Assembly (NCBI GenBank): GCA_903875225.1
Contig: CAIQVJ010000043.1
Coordinates: 96,292-160,291, forward strand
Direction of reading: 5' to 3'
DNA length: 64,000 bases
DNA from: an uncultured Pseudomonadota bacterium
Lineage (GTDB): Bacteria; Myxococcota_A; UBA796; SXON01
In this document: piece by piece, positions 17,493-26,537 of the stretch
How the letters are laid out: each line of letters starts with the position of its first letter
Position numbering within the stretch: position 1 is the first letter of the stretch
Made by a program: the position numbers and the translations under genes
Notes under the pieces: generated by a model
Databases searched by the model: none
The model's input: only the letters and a program-made list of their open reading frames with translations
Told to the model about the DNA's origin: nothing

Positions 17493-18680
17493 CTACACGG
17501 CCCCCCGACCCTCGAGCAACCCCTCGAGGGCCTGACGCTCGATCCGGTAGCGTTGCTTCAGCGCCCGCACCTCGGCCAGCCGCTCGTCCCGCTTGCCCAT
17601 CCCCGGCTCCCGCACCGCCACGATCATCACGTTGCGATGCGTGTGAGCGTCGGAGATGAACTCGATCACCCGGGCGCGGTAGCCCTGCGACTCCATGAGC
17701 AACCCGCGCATCGCATCCGTGAGCATCTGGGCGTACCGGTCCTTGAACGTGTCGTGCTTGAGGATCGGCATCTCGTCCGCCGGCGGCTTGAGCTGGGGCC
17801 GGAGCTCCTTCTGGCAGCAGGGCACGGCCACGATGATCGAGGCGTTCGCCGCGACCCCCTTGTAGAGCGCGACGTCGGTGGCCGTGTCGCACGCGTGCAG
17901 CGCGATGAGCACGTCCACCGCGCCCGGCTCGTACTCCTCGACGGTCGAGCGCTCGAAACGGAGCCGCTCGTAGCCGAGCTTCCGGGCGATGGTCCCACAT
18001 GTCGTCATCAACTCTGCGTTCCTGTCCACCCCCACCACCTCGGTCGGGATCCCGAGGTGGTGGTTGAAGTAGTCGTACACGGCGAACGTCAGGTAGGCCT
18101 TGCCGCAGCCGAAGTCCACGACCCGCAGGTTCTCCCGCACGCCGAGGTCGGACCGGGCGACGAACTCGTCGAGCAGCTTCACGATGTTCTGCAGCTGACG
18201 GTACTTGTCGGCCTTGTCACTCTTGACGTGGCCCTCGACGCTCACGATGCCCAACTCCTGGAGGTAGGGGGCAGCAGCCGGGTCGAGCAGGTACCGCTTC
18301 TGGCGGTCGTGCTCGCCGTCCCCGGGCTCCACGAACGTGGGCTTGTGGTGATGAAGGCGCGGTTCGCCCTTGTTGTTGGTCCGCAGCTCGGAGTCCCCCT
18401 TCGTGGTGAACAGGTGGCAGTTCTGGAAGCTGGTCTCCAGGAGGGCGGCGACCACCTCCCCCGCAGCTCCCACGGGGTGGTTCCGGGTCACGTCCTTCGA
18501 GGGGTAGCGCCACAACACGCTGATGTGCGGCTGGCCCTTGATCTGCACGAGTCGGACGAACGCCTGGGTGGCCTCGCCCGGGCCTCGCTTCGCGCTCTTG
18601 GACAGCGTCGCCTTCACGAACGTCCCCGACTCCAGCGCGGTGGTGAGGGCCTGGACGAGAGCGGCGAGCGGTTCGGTCAT
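17493..18680 (-). CDS. Class I SAM-dependent methyltransferase (PF13679-like)
   Basis: The 395-residue protein has an uncharacterised N-terminal domain (~1-150) and a Rossmann methyltransferase domain with motif I VVDFGCGKAYLTFAVYDYF, an acidic residue ending strand 2 (VVGVDRN), ALHACDTATD, and the Cys pair VPCCQKEL. This arrangement resembles the METTL25/GSTCD-like 'methyltransferase domain 32' proteins, some of which act on RNA. The Cys-Cys segment after strand 5 is typical of that group. The substrate is unknown. It follows the UvrA-like gene by 8 bp, so the two are probably co-transcribed. Confidence 0.8.
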   Translation of the reverse strand: MTEPLAALVQALTTALESGTFVKATLSKSAKRGPGEATQAFVRLVQIKGQPHISVLWRYPSKDVTRNHPVGAAGEVVAALLETSFQNCHLFTTKGDSELRTNNKGEPRLHHHKPTFVEPGDGEHDRQKRYLLDPAAAPYLQELGIVSVEGHVKSDKADKYRQLQNIVKLLDEFVARSDLGVRENLRVVDFGCGKAYLTFAVYDYFNHHLGIPTEVVGVDRNAELMTTCGTIARKLGYERLRFERSTVEEYEPGAVDVLIALHACDTATDVALYKGVAANASIIVAVPCCQKELRPQLKPPADEMPILKHDTFKDRYAQMLTDAMRGLLMESQGYRARVIEFISDAHTHRNVMIVAVREPGMGKRDERLAEVRALKQRYRIERQALEGLLEGRGAV

Positions 18681-18688
18681 GCCGGCGG

Positions 18689-21319
18689 CTAACAGATCGG
18701 CGCACGCTCGAAGGGTGCGACCTCGAGGCGGACCACCCGATCGCAGCCCTCGACCAGCGCAGGGTCGGTGTCCACGACGAGGACGGTGCCACCGGCATCA
18801 GCGAGGCGGTGCAGCGCGTGGAGCAGCGACGCGATGTCGGCCGGGTGCAGGCCGATCGACGGCTCGTCGAGCACGTAGAGCGTGCCCGCGACCTCGCCGG
18901 GCTTGCCGAGCTCCCGGGCGAGCTGCACGCGCTGCTGCTCCCCTCCAGAGAGCGTGGACGCTGGCTGGCCGAGCGGCACGTAGCCGAGACCCAGGTCCTC
19001 GAGCAATCGGAGCGGGCCGGCGATCGCGGCATGGTGCTGGAAGAGCACGCGGGCCTCGCGTGCGGGGAGCGCCAGGACCTGCGCCATCGAGAGACCGTGG
19101 AACGTGACGGAGAGCGTGGCCTCGTCGTACCGCTGGCCCTCGCAGGCCTCGCATTCGAGCGCCACCTCGGGCAGGTAGTGAAGATCCACGTGCCGGATCC
19201 CTTCGCCCTCGCACACAGCACAGCGCCCCGACCCCGCGGTGTGCAGGCTCCAGTGCGCCGGGCCCCACCCGTTCTGCTTCGCGAGCGGGGTGCGCGCGTA
19301 GAGCCCGCGGATCTCGGACCAGACCTTGAGCAGCGTCACCGGCATGCTGCGCTCGGACCGCGGCGCGTTGGCCACCCCGACCTGCACCAGCCGACGGATC
19401 TGATCGAGCCCGGCGAAGCGCTCGCAGGCCAACGGGTCCGCCCAGGCTCCGAGCTCACGAGCGACCGCGACGGCCAGGGTATCAAGCACCAACGTTGATT
19501 TTCCGACACCACTGCGCCCGGTCACGGCGGTGACCTGGCCGATGGGCACCTCCAGATCCACCCCCGCGAGGGTGCGCCCCCGCGCGCCGTAGACCCCGAG
19601 AATCGCACCTACCGGTCGGGGGATCGGCGCCAGCACCCGATCCCGGCCGTCCAGCCACCGCGCCGTGGGGCTCTGCTGGGCGGCGAGCCCGGCTGGCGGC
19701 CCGACGTAGAGCACCTCGCCGCCATCGGGCCCCGCCCCCGGCCCCACGTCGATCACCAGATCGGCCGCCCGGATCACGTCGGGATCGTGCTCCACCACGA
19801 GCACCGTGTTCCCGGCGTCGCGCAGCCCGAGCAGCACGTCGAGGAACATCGCGGTGTCGAGCGGATGGAGCCCGGCTGTCGGCTCGTCGAGCACGTAGAG
19901 CACCCCCGAGAGCTGGTTCCCGGCCTGCGCTGCGATGCGCACGCGCTGGCTCTCCCCGGTGGAGAGCGTGCTCGCAGACCGACCCAGCGTGAGATGTCCC
20001 AGCCCCGTCCGGACCAGGAAGCTGACCCGACGGGCGATCTCCTCGATCAGCGGCGTGATCTCGGGGTGGTTCGTCGGCGAGAGCGCCTGGCCCTCCGGCG
20101 ACCGGCCGAGCTCCCCCAGCGGGATGTCCATGAGATCGGGCAGCGAGACCCCAGCCACACGAACGCCCCGCCCCACCGGGCCGAGCCCCGACCCCCGACA
20201 GCTCCCGCACATCCCCTCCCGCACGGCCCGGGTCGCCCGCTCCCCCGCCCGCGCGGCGCGTCGCACGGCCCCCTCCCAGCCCGGCCCGCCCGAGAGCACG
20301 AAGTCCTGCGCCTCCCACGTGAGGTCCCGCCAGGCCCTGTCGATCGCAATCCCCCGAGCCGCAGCGGCGTCCCGGAGCGCCTTTCCCCCCTCGACTGCAC
20401 CGTCTGCGATGCTCCGGGCGGCGTCCACCACCAGCCGCATCGGGTCCACCGTCCGCAGGATCCCCAGGCCCTCGCAGGCGCGACAGGCGCCCCGGGGGCT
20501 GCTGGTCGAGAACAGGCGCGGATGCAGCTCCGGCAGCGGCGTGGAGCAGGCAGCGCAGCGGCCGACCACGCCCCAGGCCAGCAGGGTCTCCCCAGCCTCC
20601 ACGAGCACTTCTCCGCGCCCGGCGGCCGACCCGAGCCGCTGCGCCGTGCGGACGGCCTCGAGCAGGCGCGCCCGCTTCTCGTCCCGGTCCTCCGGCGGCG
20701 GCACCTTCACCCGGTCGACCACCACGTCCAGGTCGTGCCCGGCACGATCGTCGACAGGCCCGAGGCCGTCGAGCGCCACGTGAGCCCCGTCCAGCCGGAC
20801 CCTCGCGAAGCCCTGGCGCGGGAGCTCCCGGAGCAGCGCGGCGACAGGCCTGCCTCGCGCGAGCGGCGCCATCACCGAGAGCCGGGTGCCGACGGGCAGG
20901 GCGAGCAGCTCGCGGACGATGCCGTCGGGCGTGGCGGGCCGCGACGGCGTCTGGCAATTCGGGCAATGGAGAACCCCGCACGTGCTCCAGACAACGCGCA
21001 GCAGTTCGTGGATCTCGGCCTCGCTGCAGACCGTGGCGCGGGCTGCGGGCGCGGCACGGCCACGCTGGCTCACGCCGATCGCGGGCGGGAGGCCATCCAC
21101 GAAGGTGAGGGCCGGACGACGCAGGCGGCCGAACCGGGCGCGCGCTTCCGGGGCGAGCGCCTCCACGAAGCGGCGGCTGGCCTCGGCGTAGAGCGTGTCG
21201 AACGCCAGGGACGACTTGCCGGAGCCGCTCACCCCGGTGAAGACGATCAGCTTGTTGAGCGGCAGATCGAGATCGACGCCCCGGAGGTTGTGCTCGCGGG
21301 CGCCCCGAAGGCGGATCAT
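18689..21319 (-). CDS. UvrA-family ABC ATPase, divergent paralogue
   Basis: An 876-residue twin ABC ATPase of the UvrA family. The first half has Walker A GVSGSGKSSL, zinc Cys pairs (CPNC; CAAC with CRAC; CGSC) and signature LSTGESQRVRIA with LDEPTAGLHP. The second half has Walker A GRSGVGKSTLV, the conserved CAVCEGEG...CEACEGQRY zinc module, LSGGEQQRVQLA and LDEPSIGLHP. Canonical UvrA is about 940 residues and carries a conserved 'RSTVGT' where this protein has ARATVCSEAE; it looks like a UvrA2-type paralogue. UvrA proteins bind damaged DNA; paralogues are often implicated in resistance to DNA-binding drugs. ATG 21319 overlaps the stop of the upstream unknown gene (ATGA). Confidence 0.85.
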   Translation of the reverse strand: MIRLRGAREHNLRGVDLDLPLNKLIVFTGVSGSGKSSLAFDTLYAEASRRFVEALAPEARARFGRLRRPALTFVDGLPPAIGVSQRGRAAPAARATVCSEAEIHELLRVVWSTCGVLHCPNCQTPSRPATPDGIVRELLALPVGTRLSVMAPLARGRPVAALLRELPRQGFARVRLDGAHVALDGLGPVDDRAGHDLDVVVDRVKVPPPEDRDEKRARLLEAVRTAQRLGSAAGRGEVLVEAGETLLAWGVVGRCAACSTPLPELHPRLFSTSSPRGACRACEGLGILRTVDPMRLVVDAARSIADGAVEGGKALRDAAAARGIAIDRAWRDLTWEAQDFVLSGGPGWEGAVRRAARAGERATRAVREGMCGSCRGSGLGPVGRGVRVAGVSLPDLMDIPLGELGRSPEGQALSPTNHPEITPLIEEIARRVSFLVRTGLGHLTLGRSASTLSTGESQRVRIAAQAGNQLSGVLYVLDEPTAGLHPLDTAMFLDVLLGLRDAGNTVLVVEHDPDVIRAADLVIDVGPGAGPDGGEVLYVGPPAGLAAQQSPTARWLDGRDRVLAPIPRPVGAILGVYGARGRTLAGVDLEVPIGQVTAVTGRSGVGKSTLVLDTLAVAVARELGAWADPLACERFAGLDQIRRLVQVGVANAPRSERSMPVTLLKVWSEIRGLYARTPLAKQNGWGPAHWSLHTAGSGRCAVCEGEGIRHVDLHYLPEVALECEACEGQRYDEATLSVTFHGLSMAQVLALPAREARVLFQHHAAIAGPLRLLEDLGLGYVPLGQPASTLSGGEQQRVQLARELGKPGEVAGTLYVLDEPSIGLHPADIASLLHALHRLADAGGTVLVVDTDPALVEGCDRVVRLEVAPFERAPIC

Positions 21320-23136
21320 GGCTGCTCCGGGGGGATCGGGAGCAGACGGCACCCCAGGGACCGGAGCTTCCGGCGCAGCTCCTTGAGGCGGCTCGTGGCG
21401 GGCACCCACACCGGGAGGGTGTACCCGTACACCGGATGCTGCCTCAACATGTCGGCGAGGGCTCCGTTCGGCAGACCCGGACCGTACCACCGGGCCTGGA
21501 TGAACCGGTGAGCGGCAAACTCGACGCTCCATCCGACGGGCGCGACCAGCGGGACTCCCCGCTCGCACACCGTGACGCGCTCCACCGGATGCCGAACCAC
21601 CGGCATCAAGAGCGAAGGCACGTCCTTGAGCGCCGCGACCCCCGCGACGTGCCGCACCTGCGCCCGAAGGACGATCGCCGGCAGTCGCGAGGTCCTCCCG
21701 AGGACGATCGCCGTGTGATCGCCGGGCACCTGGGCGAAATCGCCGTCCTGGTCGCCGACGAGCTCGAGCGGCGCCGCGCGGCGCACGTTCACCCGGTCCA
21801 GGAACGCAGCGCAGCCCTCCACCGAGGAGTCACCCGCCCCCCGCGTCATCACCACGCGCAGGTTCGGGAAGGCGTCCACGCCTTCCGACCGCAGACCCTG
21901 GACGGTCAACTGCTGGAGCGGTCCCCACGCCGGGTCCAGGACGGCGACCTCGATGTCCGTCGGCTCCCCCCCGTGGACGAGGCCCTGCTCGAAGCTCGCG
22001 GTGGCCGACCGGAGGCCGTAGGGCCTGTCGCAGAGGCGCTCGATCGCTGGTGGGGGCAGCGCGCGCACCCCGTCGGCGGGCAGCCGCCCGAGAGCGGGGA
22101 CCCGCGGATCCCCTCGCTCCCGCATCGCGTCCGTCAGCACGGCCACGGCCAGCGGCCGCTCGGCGCCCGTCGCCCCCCACGCTGCGAGGTGGAGCGCCCG
22201 CAACGTGGCGTCCGGCACGTCGACATTGCCCCCCACCCTCCTCGCCAGCGCACGCAATCGGGCCCGCGCCGCCGGTCCAGCCGAGACCGTCCACATCCCG
22301 GCGGCATCCGCCGCGGGCAGCCGGTGCTCCCATGCCACGCGGGCGAGCCCCCGCACGTCTCCCGTTCGTGCGAGGATGCCGGCCGCCAGCGAGACGTCCG
22401 CGCCGCGCGACTCCCGCGTGAGCAGCGTCGCGCGGATCGCCGTCGCGATCCGGGGGTCGGGGGGCGAGGCGCCGAGCGCCCCGAACAACCCCGCGGGGTC
22501 CGCCGTCGCCAGGATCCCGCTGCGCAGCGAGCGCCCGACGTCCACGTCCGCCGGCGGGGCGGCTCCCCGAAGCCAGAGCGCCGCCGCCCGCGCGGCGTCC
22601 ATGGGGTCTCCGACACGCGCGTCGACGACGTCGATCACGTCGGCGACGAGCGGATCACCCCCCTCCCGCCAGAGCCGGAGCAGCGACCCGAGGGCTGCCG
22701 CATGGTCCCCGCGGTACACCTCGTCCTCGGCCTCGACGATCCGCCTGTCCACCGGGGTGCCCGTCAACCAGTCCCGGACGATCCGGGGGCGCAGCGGGCC
22801 GGGAATCGCGCTGAGCGGCTCCACGAGCGCCTCCCCGAACCTGCGCGCGAGGTCCCCGAGCAGCACGGCGTGGCGGTTCCAGTCCCGCTCCTCGTCCCAG
22901 AGCCGGAGCCGGTCGAGCCTCCCCGTCTGCGCCAGCGGGTCCGAGCCCAGGAACAAGGAGACCCCCAGCCAGGGCGCCACCGCCAGCTCCTCGATCGCAG
23001 CGAGCAGGTGGCTCGGCCACACCCCCACGAACGGGCTCGGAGAAGCAGCGAGCAGCCGCGTGGCGATGCCGGAGACCCGGTCCAGCTCCCCGTGCAGGGC
23101 AACCGGTATCCAATCGCGGAGTGCGCCCGGCGTCAT
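21316..23136 (-). CDS. Hypothetical 606-residue protein coupled to the UvrA-like gene
   Basis: I do not recognise a family. The protein has no signal peptide or membrane span and is rich in Arg, Ala, Asp and Leu. The middle region (~150-400) looks like irregular alpha-helical repeats (DPMDAARAAALWLRG; AGILARTGDVRGLARVAWEH). The C-terminal ~200 residues are more beta-like, with LQQLTVQGLRSEG and FPNLRVVMTRG reminiscent of leucine-rich-repeat strands. It is the first gene of the operon with the UvrA paralogue and the methyltransferase, and its last codon overlaps the UvrA-like start. A TAACCT hexamer ends 6 nt before the ATG. Confidence 0.6.
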   Translation of the reverse strand: MTPGALRDWIPVALHGELDRVSGIATRLLAASPSPFVGVWPSHLLAAIEELAVAPWLGVSLFLGSDPLAQTGRLDRLRLWDEERDWNRHAVLLGDLARRFGEALVEPLSAIPGPLRPRIVRDWLTGTPVDRRIVEAEDEVYRGDHAAALGSLLRLWREGGDPLVADVIDVVDARVGDPMDAARAAALWLRGAAPPADVDVGRSLRSGILATADPAGLFGALGASPPDPRIATAIRATLLTRESRGADVSLAAGILARTGDVRGLARVAWEHRLPAADAAGMWTVSAGPAARARLRALARRVGGNVDVPDATLRALHLAAWGATGAERPLAVAVLTDAMRERGDPRVPALGRLPADGVRALPPPAIERLCDRPYGLRSATASFEQGLVHGGEPTDIEVAVLDPAWGPLQQLTVQGLRSEGVDAFPNLRVVMTRGAGDSSVEGCAAFLDRVNVRRAAPLELVGDQDGDFAQVPGDHTAIVLGRTSRLPAIVLRAQVRHVAGVAALKDVPSLLMPVVRHPVERVTVCERGVPLVAPVGWSVEFAAHRFIQARWYGPGLPNGALADMLRQHPVYGYTLPVWVPATSRLKELRRKLRSLGCRLLPIPPEQP

Positions 23137-23142
23137 GCCGAG

Positions 23143-23148
23143 AGGTTA
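23143..23148 (-). promoter_or_regulatory. -10-like TAACCT, 6 nt before the 606-residue gene
   Basis: On the minus strand TAACCT is followed by six bases (CTCGGC) and ATG 23136. It sits in the 17-bp gap with the divergent arylsulfotransferase-like gene, so there is no room for a conventional leader. The placement fits a leaderless message. Confidence 0.4.
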
Positions 23149-23153
23149 GCCGG

Positions 23154-24551
23154 ATGGCAGCCCGGGTGCGTATGCTCGATGCCGCCTTTCTCGCGCTCGT
23201 CTCCGCGCTCCTCCTCACCGCCTGCACCGGAGAGGGAGCGGGGGATCGCCCCCTGGAATGCACCGCGGACGTGGCCTCGATCCCGATGCTCGTCGATCTC
23301 GGCTGGACCGCCCCGGACGGCGCCACCCGCTCCTGGGCCGAGTACACGACCGCCGACGGGCTGACACACAGGCGGGACGCCGAAGCCGCCTCGGGGGAGA
23401 TCGCGATCACGCTTTTTGGAGCGGGACCGGAGGAGATCGTCGAATGGACGGGCCGCTCGATCGACGAGGCGGGAACGCAGTGGTCGTGCTCCGGGACGAC
23501 CACCACCGGAGCGCTGGAGAGCGGCGTTCCGACGCTGGTCGTGACAGCCGACAACGGCGACTGGGATCCCGATGTGAACTACTTCCTCGGCGTGTTCTAC
23601 GAGATGGCCGACACCGTCTCGCGCGCGTTCGTGGTGGACCGCACGGGCAGGTACCTGTGGTACGCGGCGTCGGACGAGGGCACCGTCTCCGTGGACGTGC
23701 ACCTGCCCCGGGACGGCCGTGGGCTGCTCGTCAACCAGTTCAACCGCGACGTCACGATCGACGAGAGCTCGATCCGCCGACTCGACTGGGATGGCGAGGA
23801 GGTCGAGCGCACCGCCACGCCGCTCGCGCACCACACCTTCACGGAGCTGCCGGACGGCAGCTTCGCCTTCAACCAGCTCGACCCCCGCGAGGTCCTCGAC
23901 CCGAACACCGGGGAGGAGGAGCTCTGGGTCGGAGACGCCATCGGGCAGGTGGCGCCGGGCGGAGCGGCCACCACCGTGTTTTCGGTCTGGGACTGGCTCG
24001 AGCCCGTCGCCAACGTCTACATGGACGGGGTGAGCCTGTACGGCGGGCTCGACTGGACGCATGGCAACCTGATCTCCTACGACGAGACCACCGACCACTA
24101 CCTGCTCTCTCTCGCGCACGCGGCCACGATCTTCGAGATCGATCGGCGGGGGATGGTGCCCACGCGCGAGCTCGGGCCGCCCGGGTACCCGTTCACCGAC
24201 GGCAGTACGCCGTTCACCTACCAGCACGGCCCCGTGCTCGAAGATGCCGACACGCTGATGGTGTTCAGCACGCCGACCGAGCAGTCGAACTCCGGCGCGT
24301 TCGAGTACGCGCTCGACAGGCCGACCGGCGCGCTCACGGAGCTCTGGCACTTCCAGGGCAACACCAGGGCCTTCTGCCTGGGCCAGGCGATCCCGCTCCC
24401 GAGCACCAGCGTGCTGATCAACTACGGCTGCTCGGCCACCCTGCAGGAGGTCGGACGCGACGGTGCGGTGCACTGGCAGCTCGACTCGACGGCGGGTTCG
24501 GGGTTCGGGCAGGTGATCCCGCTTGCCACGCCGCCCTGGGACTCAGAGTAG
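23154..24551 (+). CDS. Arylsulfotransferase-like lipoprotein
   Basis: A 465-residue lipoprotein with a beta-propeller resembling bacterial arylsulfotransferases (ASST). The N terminus MAARVRMLDAAFLALVSALL ends in a lipobox (LTAC). The diagnostic block is LDWTHGNLISYDETTDHYLLS followed by LAHAATIFEIDRRG, close to the family's 'DW.HGN...YD...D..L.S.RH.....ID...G'. A second His motif, YQHGPVLEDAD, follows. ASSTs move sulfate between phenols without PAPS; whether the catalytic His is kept here needs alignment. ATG 23154 has GAGAGG 8 nt upstream; ATG 23172 is an alternative. Divergent from the UvrA operon. Confidence 0.75.
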   Translation: MAARVRMLDAAFLALVSALLLTACTGEGAGDRPLECTADVASIPMLVDLGWTAPDGATRSWAEYTTADGLTHRRDAEAASGEIAITLFGAGPEEIVEWTGRSIDEAGTQWSCSGTTTTGALESGVPTLVVTADNGDWDPDVNYFLGVFYEMADTVSRAFVVDRTGRYLWYAASDEGTVSVDVHLPRDGRGLLVNQFNRDVTIDESSIRRLDWDGEEVERTATPLAHHTFTELPDGSFAFNQLDPREVLDPNTGEEELWVGDAIGQVAPGGAATTVFSVWDWLEPVANVYMDGVSLYGGLDWTHGNLISYDETTDHYLLSLAHAATIFEIDRRGMVPTRELGPPGYPFTDGSTPFTYQHGPVLEDADTLMVFSTPTEQSNSGAFEYALDRPTGALTELWHFQGNTRAFCLGQAIPLPSTSVLINYGCSATLQEVGRDGAVHWQLDSTAGSGFGQVIPLATPPWDSE

Positions 24552-24554
24552 ACT
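24549..24554 (+). promoter_or_regulatory. -10-like TAGACT, 7 nt before the gene at 24562
   Basis: TAGACT overlaps the stop codon of the arylsulfotransferase-like gene (TAG 24549-24551) and ends seven bases before ATG 24562; the intervening GTAAGGC also contains a weak AAGG ribosome site. TAGACT recurs at 29381 and 58263. Confidence 0.35.
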
Positions 24555-24561
24555 GTAAGGC

Positions 24562-25179
24562 ATGTCCTGCGACCTCGCAGTCGTTAACGCCCTCCCGAGC
24601 CAAGACGCCACGGCCGAGGCCGTGGTCGTGAGCGGGCGCACCGAGTCCAACGGCTTCGCGCTGGCGGGGGCGAAGATCACCTGGCTCTCCCAGGCGGCGA
24701 TGAGCACCTGGGCCACGTTGCTCGCGCGCCCTGAGGACACGGACGAGTGGCTCCCCGCGTCGCTCGGCACGCGCCTCGCAGAGCGGCTCGACGCGACGCA
24801 CCTCTACCAGCAGAACGACCTCTCGCTGCTCGGTGGGCTGGTGCGCATCCAGCGGCAAGCCGTGGTCGCGATCCACTGGGAGCAGGTCGACAGCAGCAGC
24901 GTGAGGAACTGCTGGTGGGTCGAGGACCCCACGGCCTGGAAGGCTACGCTCGCGAGATGGCCGGATGAATCGGAGTTCATCCTCCACGGTCAGGGGGGGT
25001 GGGACGTGCATCCGACCACCGGAGGCGTCTCGATCTCCTACGCGTTCTGGACCGAGGCCAGGTCGATGCTCCCCCAGATCCAGGCCTGGGGGATGTCGCG
25101 CACGCTCCCCGACCTCGCGAAGGCGTTCGAGGCCCAGGCTCTGCGCGTCGAGGCCACCCGCCCCGGCTCCGTACCTTGA
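24562..25179 (+). CDS. Hypothetical protein, first gene of the kinase/receptor operon
   Basis: A 205-residue protein without signal peptide or membrane span. It is rich in Trp (about ten), as in ITWLSQAAMSTWATLL, NCWWVEDPTAWKATLARW and QIQAWGMSRTL. I recognise no family. Its TGA overlaps the TTG start of the Ser/Thr kinase gene, and the kinase gene overlaps the receptor gene, so the three are likely translated together. By position it could be a regulator, adaptor or substrate of the kinase; nothing in the sequence decides between these. Confidence 0.65.
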   Translation: MSCDLAVVNALPSQDATAEAVVVSGRTESNGFALAGAKITWLSQAAMSTWATLLARPEDTDEWLPASLGTRLAERLDATHLYQQNDLSLLGGLVRIQRQAVVAIHWEQVDSSSVRNCWWVEDPTAWKATLARWPDESEFILHGQGGWDVHPTTGGVSISYAFWTEARSMLPQIQAWGMSRTLPDLAKAFEAQALRVEATRPGSVP

Positions 25180-26537
25180 CCGATCCGCTCCTCGGCAGCG
25201 TGATCTCGGGCCGCTACCGGATCGATCACCTGATTGCGCGCGGGGGGATGGGAAGCATCTACCTCGCCGAGCAGGTCCCGCTGGGTCGGTCCGTGGCGCT
25301 GAAGGTGCTCGTGCCCCAGAGCCTGCGCGCCGACGACACGGGCGAGCTTCGACGCCGGTTTCTCCGCGAGGCCGAGACCTGCGCACGCCTCCGTCACCCC
25401 AACACGGTGATCATCCACGACTACGGGACCCTGCCGCTTCCGGACGGCGAGGGCGAGGGCCTGTACATCGCGATGGAATTCGTGGCAGGGCGGACGCTCT
25501 CGCAGGCCATCCGGGAGGACGGGCCCTTCGCCCCCGAGCGCGTGCGCAACGTCGCAGTCCAGATCGCCCGCAGCCTGCGTGAGGCGCACGCCGCGGGCAT
25601 CGTCCACCGCGATCTCAAGCCCGGCAACGTGATGCTCACACCGGGGGGCGACGAGGACACCGAGGGCGTCAAGGTGCTGGACTTCGGCGTCGCGAAGGTG
25701 ATGGGCGAGGGAGCCGACGGGCTCACCCTGGCGGGGAGCTTCGTCGGCTCGCCCCGGTACGCCTCGCCCGAGCAGATCCAGGAGATGGAGGTGGACGGGC
25801 GGTCGGACCTCTACGCGCTCGGCGTGGTGATGTACGAGATGCTCTGCGGAAAGCCCCCGTTCCTGGCGCCCGACACGATCCGGATGTTGATGATGCACGT
25901 GCGGGACACGCCGGCGCCGCTCACCGACCGCGTGCCGACGATTCCGCCCCAGCTGGCCGCCCTGGTACATGCGCTCCTCGAGAAGGAGCCCTCGCACCGG
26001 CCCGCCGACGCCGACGCCGTGATCCAGGCGCTGCGCACGCCCACTGCGATGCCCACCGAGCCGCTCTCGGTGGACACGCCCACCTGGAAGCCTCCCACCG
26101 TGGCCGGCCCGCCGCCGCGGAGCCGTTGGCCCTGGGCCGTCGCCGGGCTGGGCATGCTCGCCGTCGTGGCCCTGTGCGCCGGCGGCACCTGGCTCGCGGT
26201 GATGCCCGACGCCCCAGGGGCCGGAGCCGTGCCCCCCGCCGTCGCTCCCACGCCGGTCCAGGTCACCAGCACTCCGCCCGGAGCCGAGGTGTGGGAGGGG
26301 ACGACGAAGCTGGGGGTCACCCCGCTGGTCGTGCCCGTCGCGGGGGAGACGAGGCTGCGGGTGCACCTGGACGGGTATGACGACGTGGAGAGGGTGGTGA
26401 CCGACGCGGATCTCTCCTGGTCGCCGACGCTCACCGGCCGGCCAGTGGAGCCCCCGACGCCCCCGCCCCCCACGCCGCCGAAGTCGAACACAAAGCCGAA
26501 CCCGCCGAAGGGCGACGGCATCCGGACCTCCCGATGA
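25176..26537 (+). CDS. Transmembrane Ser/Thr protein kinase with PEGA domain
   Basis: The 453-residue protein has an N-terminal Hanks-type kinase domain: Gly loop IARGGMGSIY, ATP Lys43 (VALKVL), catalytic loop HRDLKPGNVM (His144-Asp146), DFG at 169-171 and ASPEQ in the activation segment. A Pro-rich linker leads to one membrane span (~318-338, WAVAGLGMLAVVALCAGGTW) and an extracytoplasmic PEGA domain (~362-415, STPPGAEVWEG to HLDGYDDV). The kinase faces the cytoplasm. The start is TTG 25176, overlapping the upstream stop (TTGA), since no ATG or GTG precedes the kinase fold in frame. Its TGA overlaps the receptor's ATGATG, implying a functional link with that TPR/PEGA receptor. Confidence 0.88.
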   Translation: MTDPLLGSVISGRYRIDHLIARGGMGSIYLAEQVPLGRSVALKVLVPQSLRADDTGELRRRFLREAETCARLRHPNTVIIHDYGTLPLPDGEGEGLYIAMEFVAGRTLSQAIREDGPFAPERVRNVAVQIARSLREAHAAGIVHRDLKPGNVMLTPGGDEDTEGVKVLDFGVAKVMGEGADGLTLAGSFVGSPRYASPEQIQEMEVDGRSDLYALGVVMYEMLCGKPPFLAPDTIRMLMMHVRDTPAPLTDRVPTIPPQLAALVHALLEKEPSHRPADADAVIQALRTPTAMPTEPLSVDTPTWKPPTVAGPPPRSRWPWAVAGLGMLAVVALCAGGTWLAVMPDAPGAGAVPPAVAPTPVQVTSTPPGAEVWEGTTKLGVTPLVVPVAGETRLRVHLDGYDDVERVVTDADLSWSPTLTGRPVEPPTPPPPTPPKSNTKPNPPKGDGIRTSR

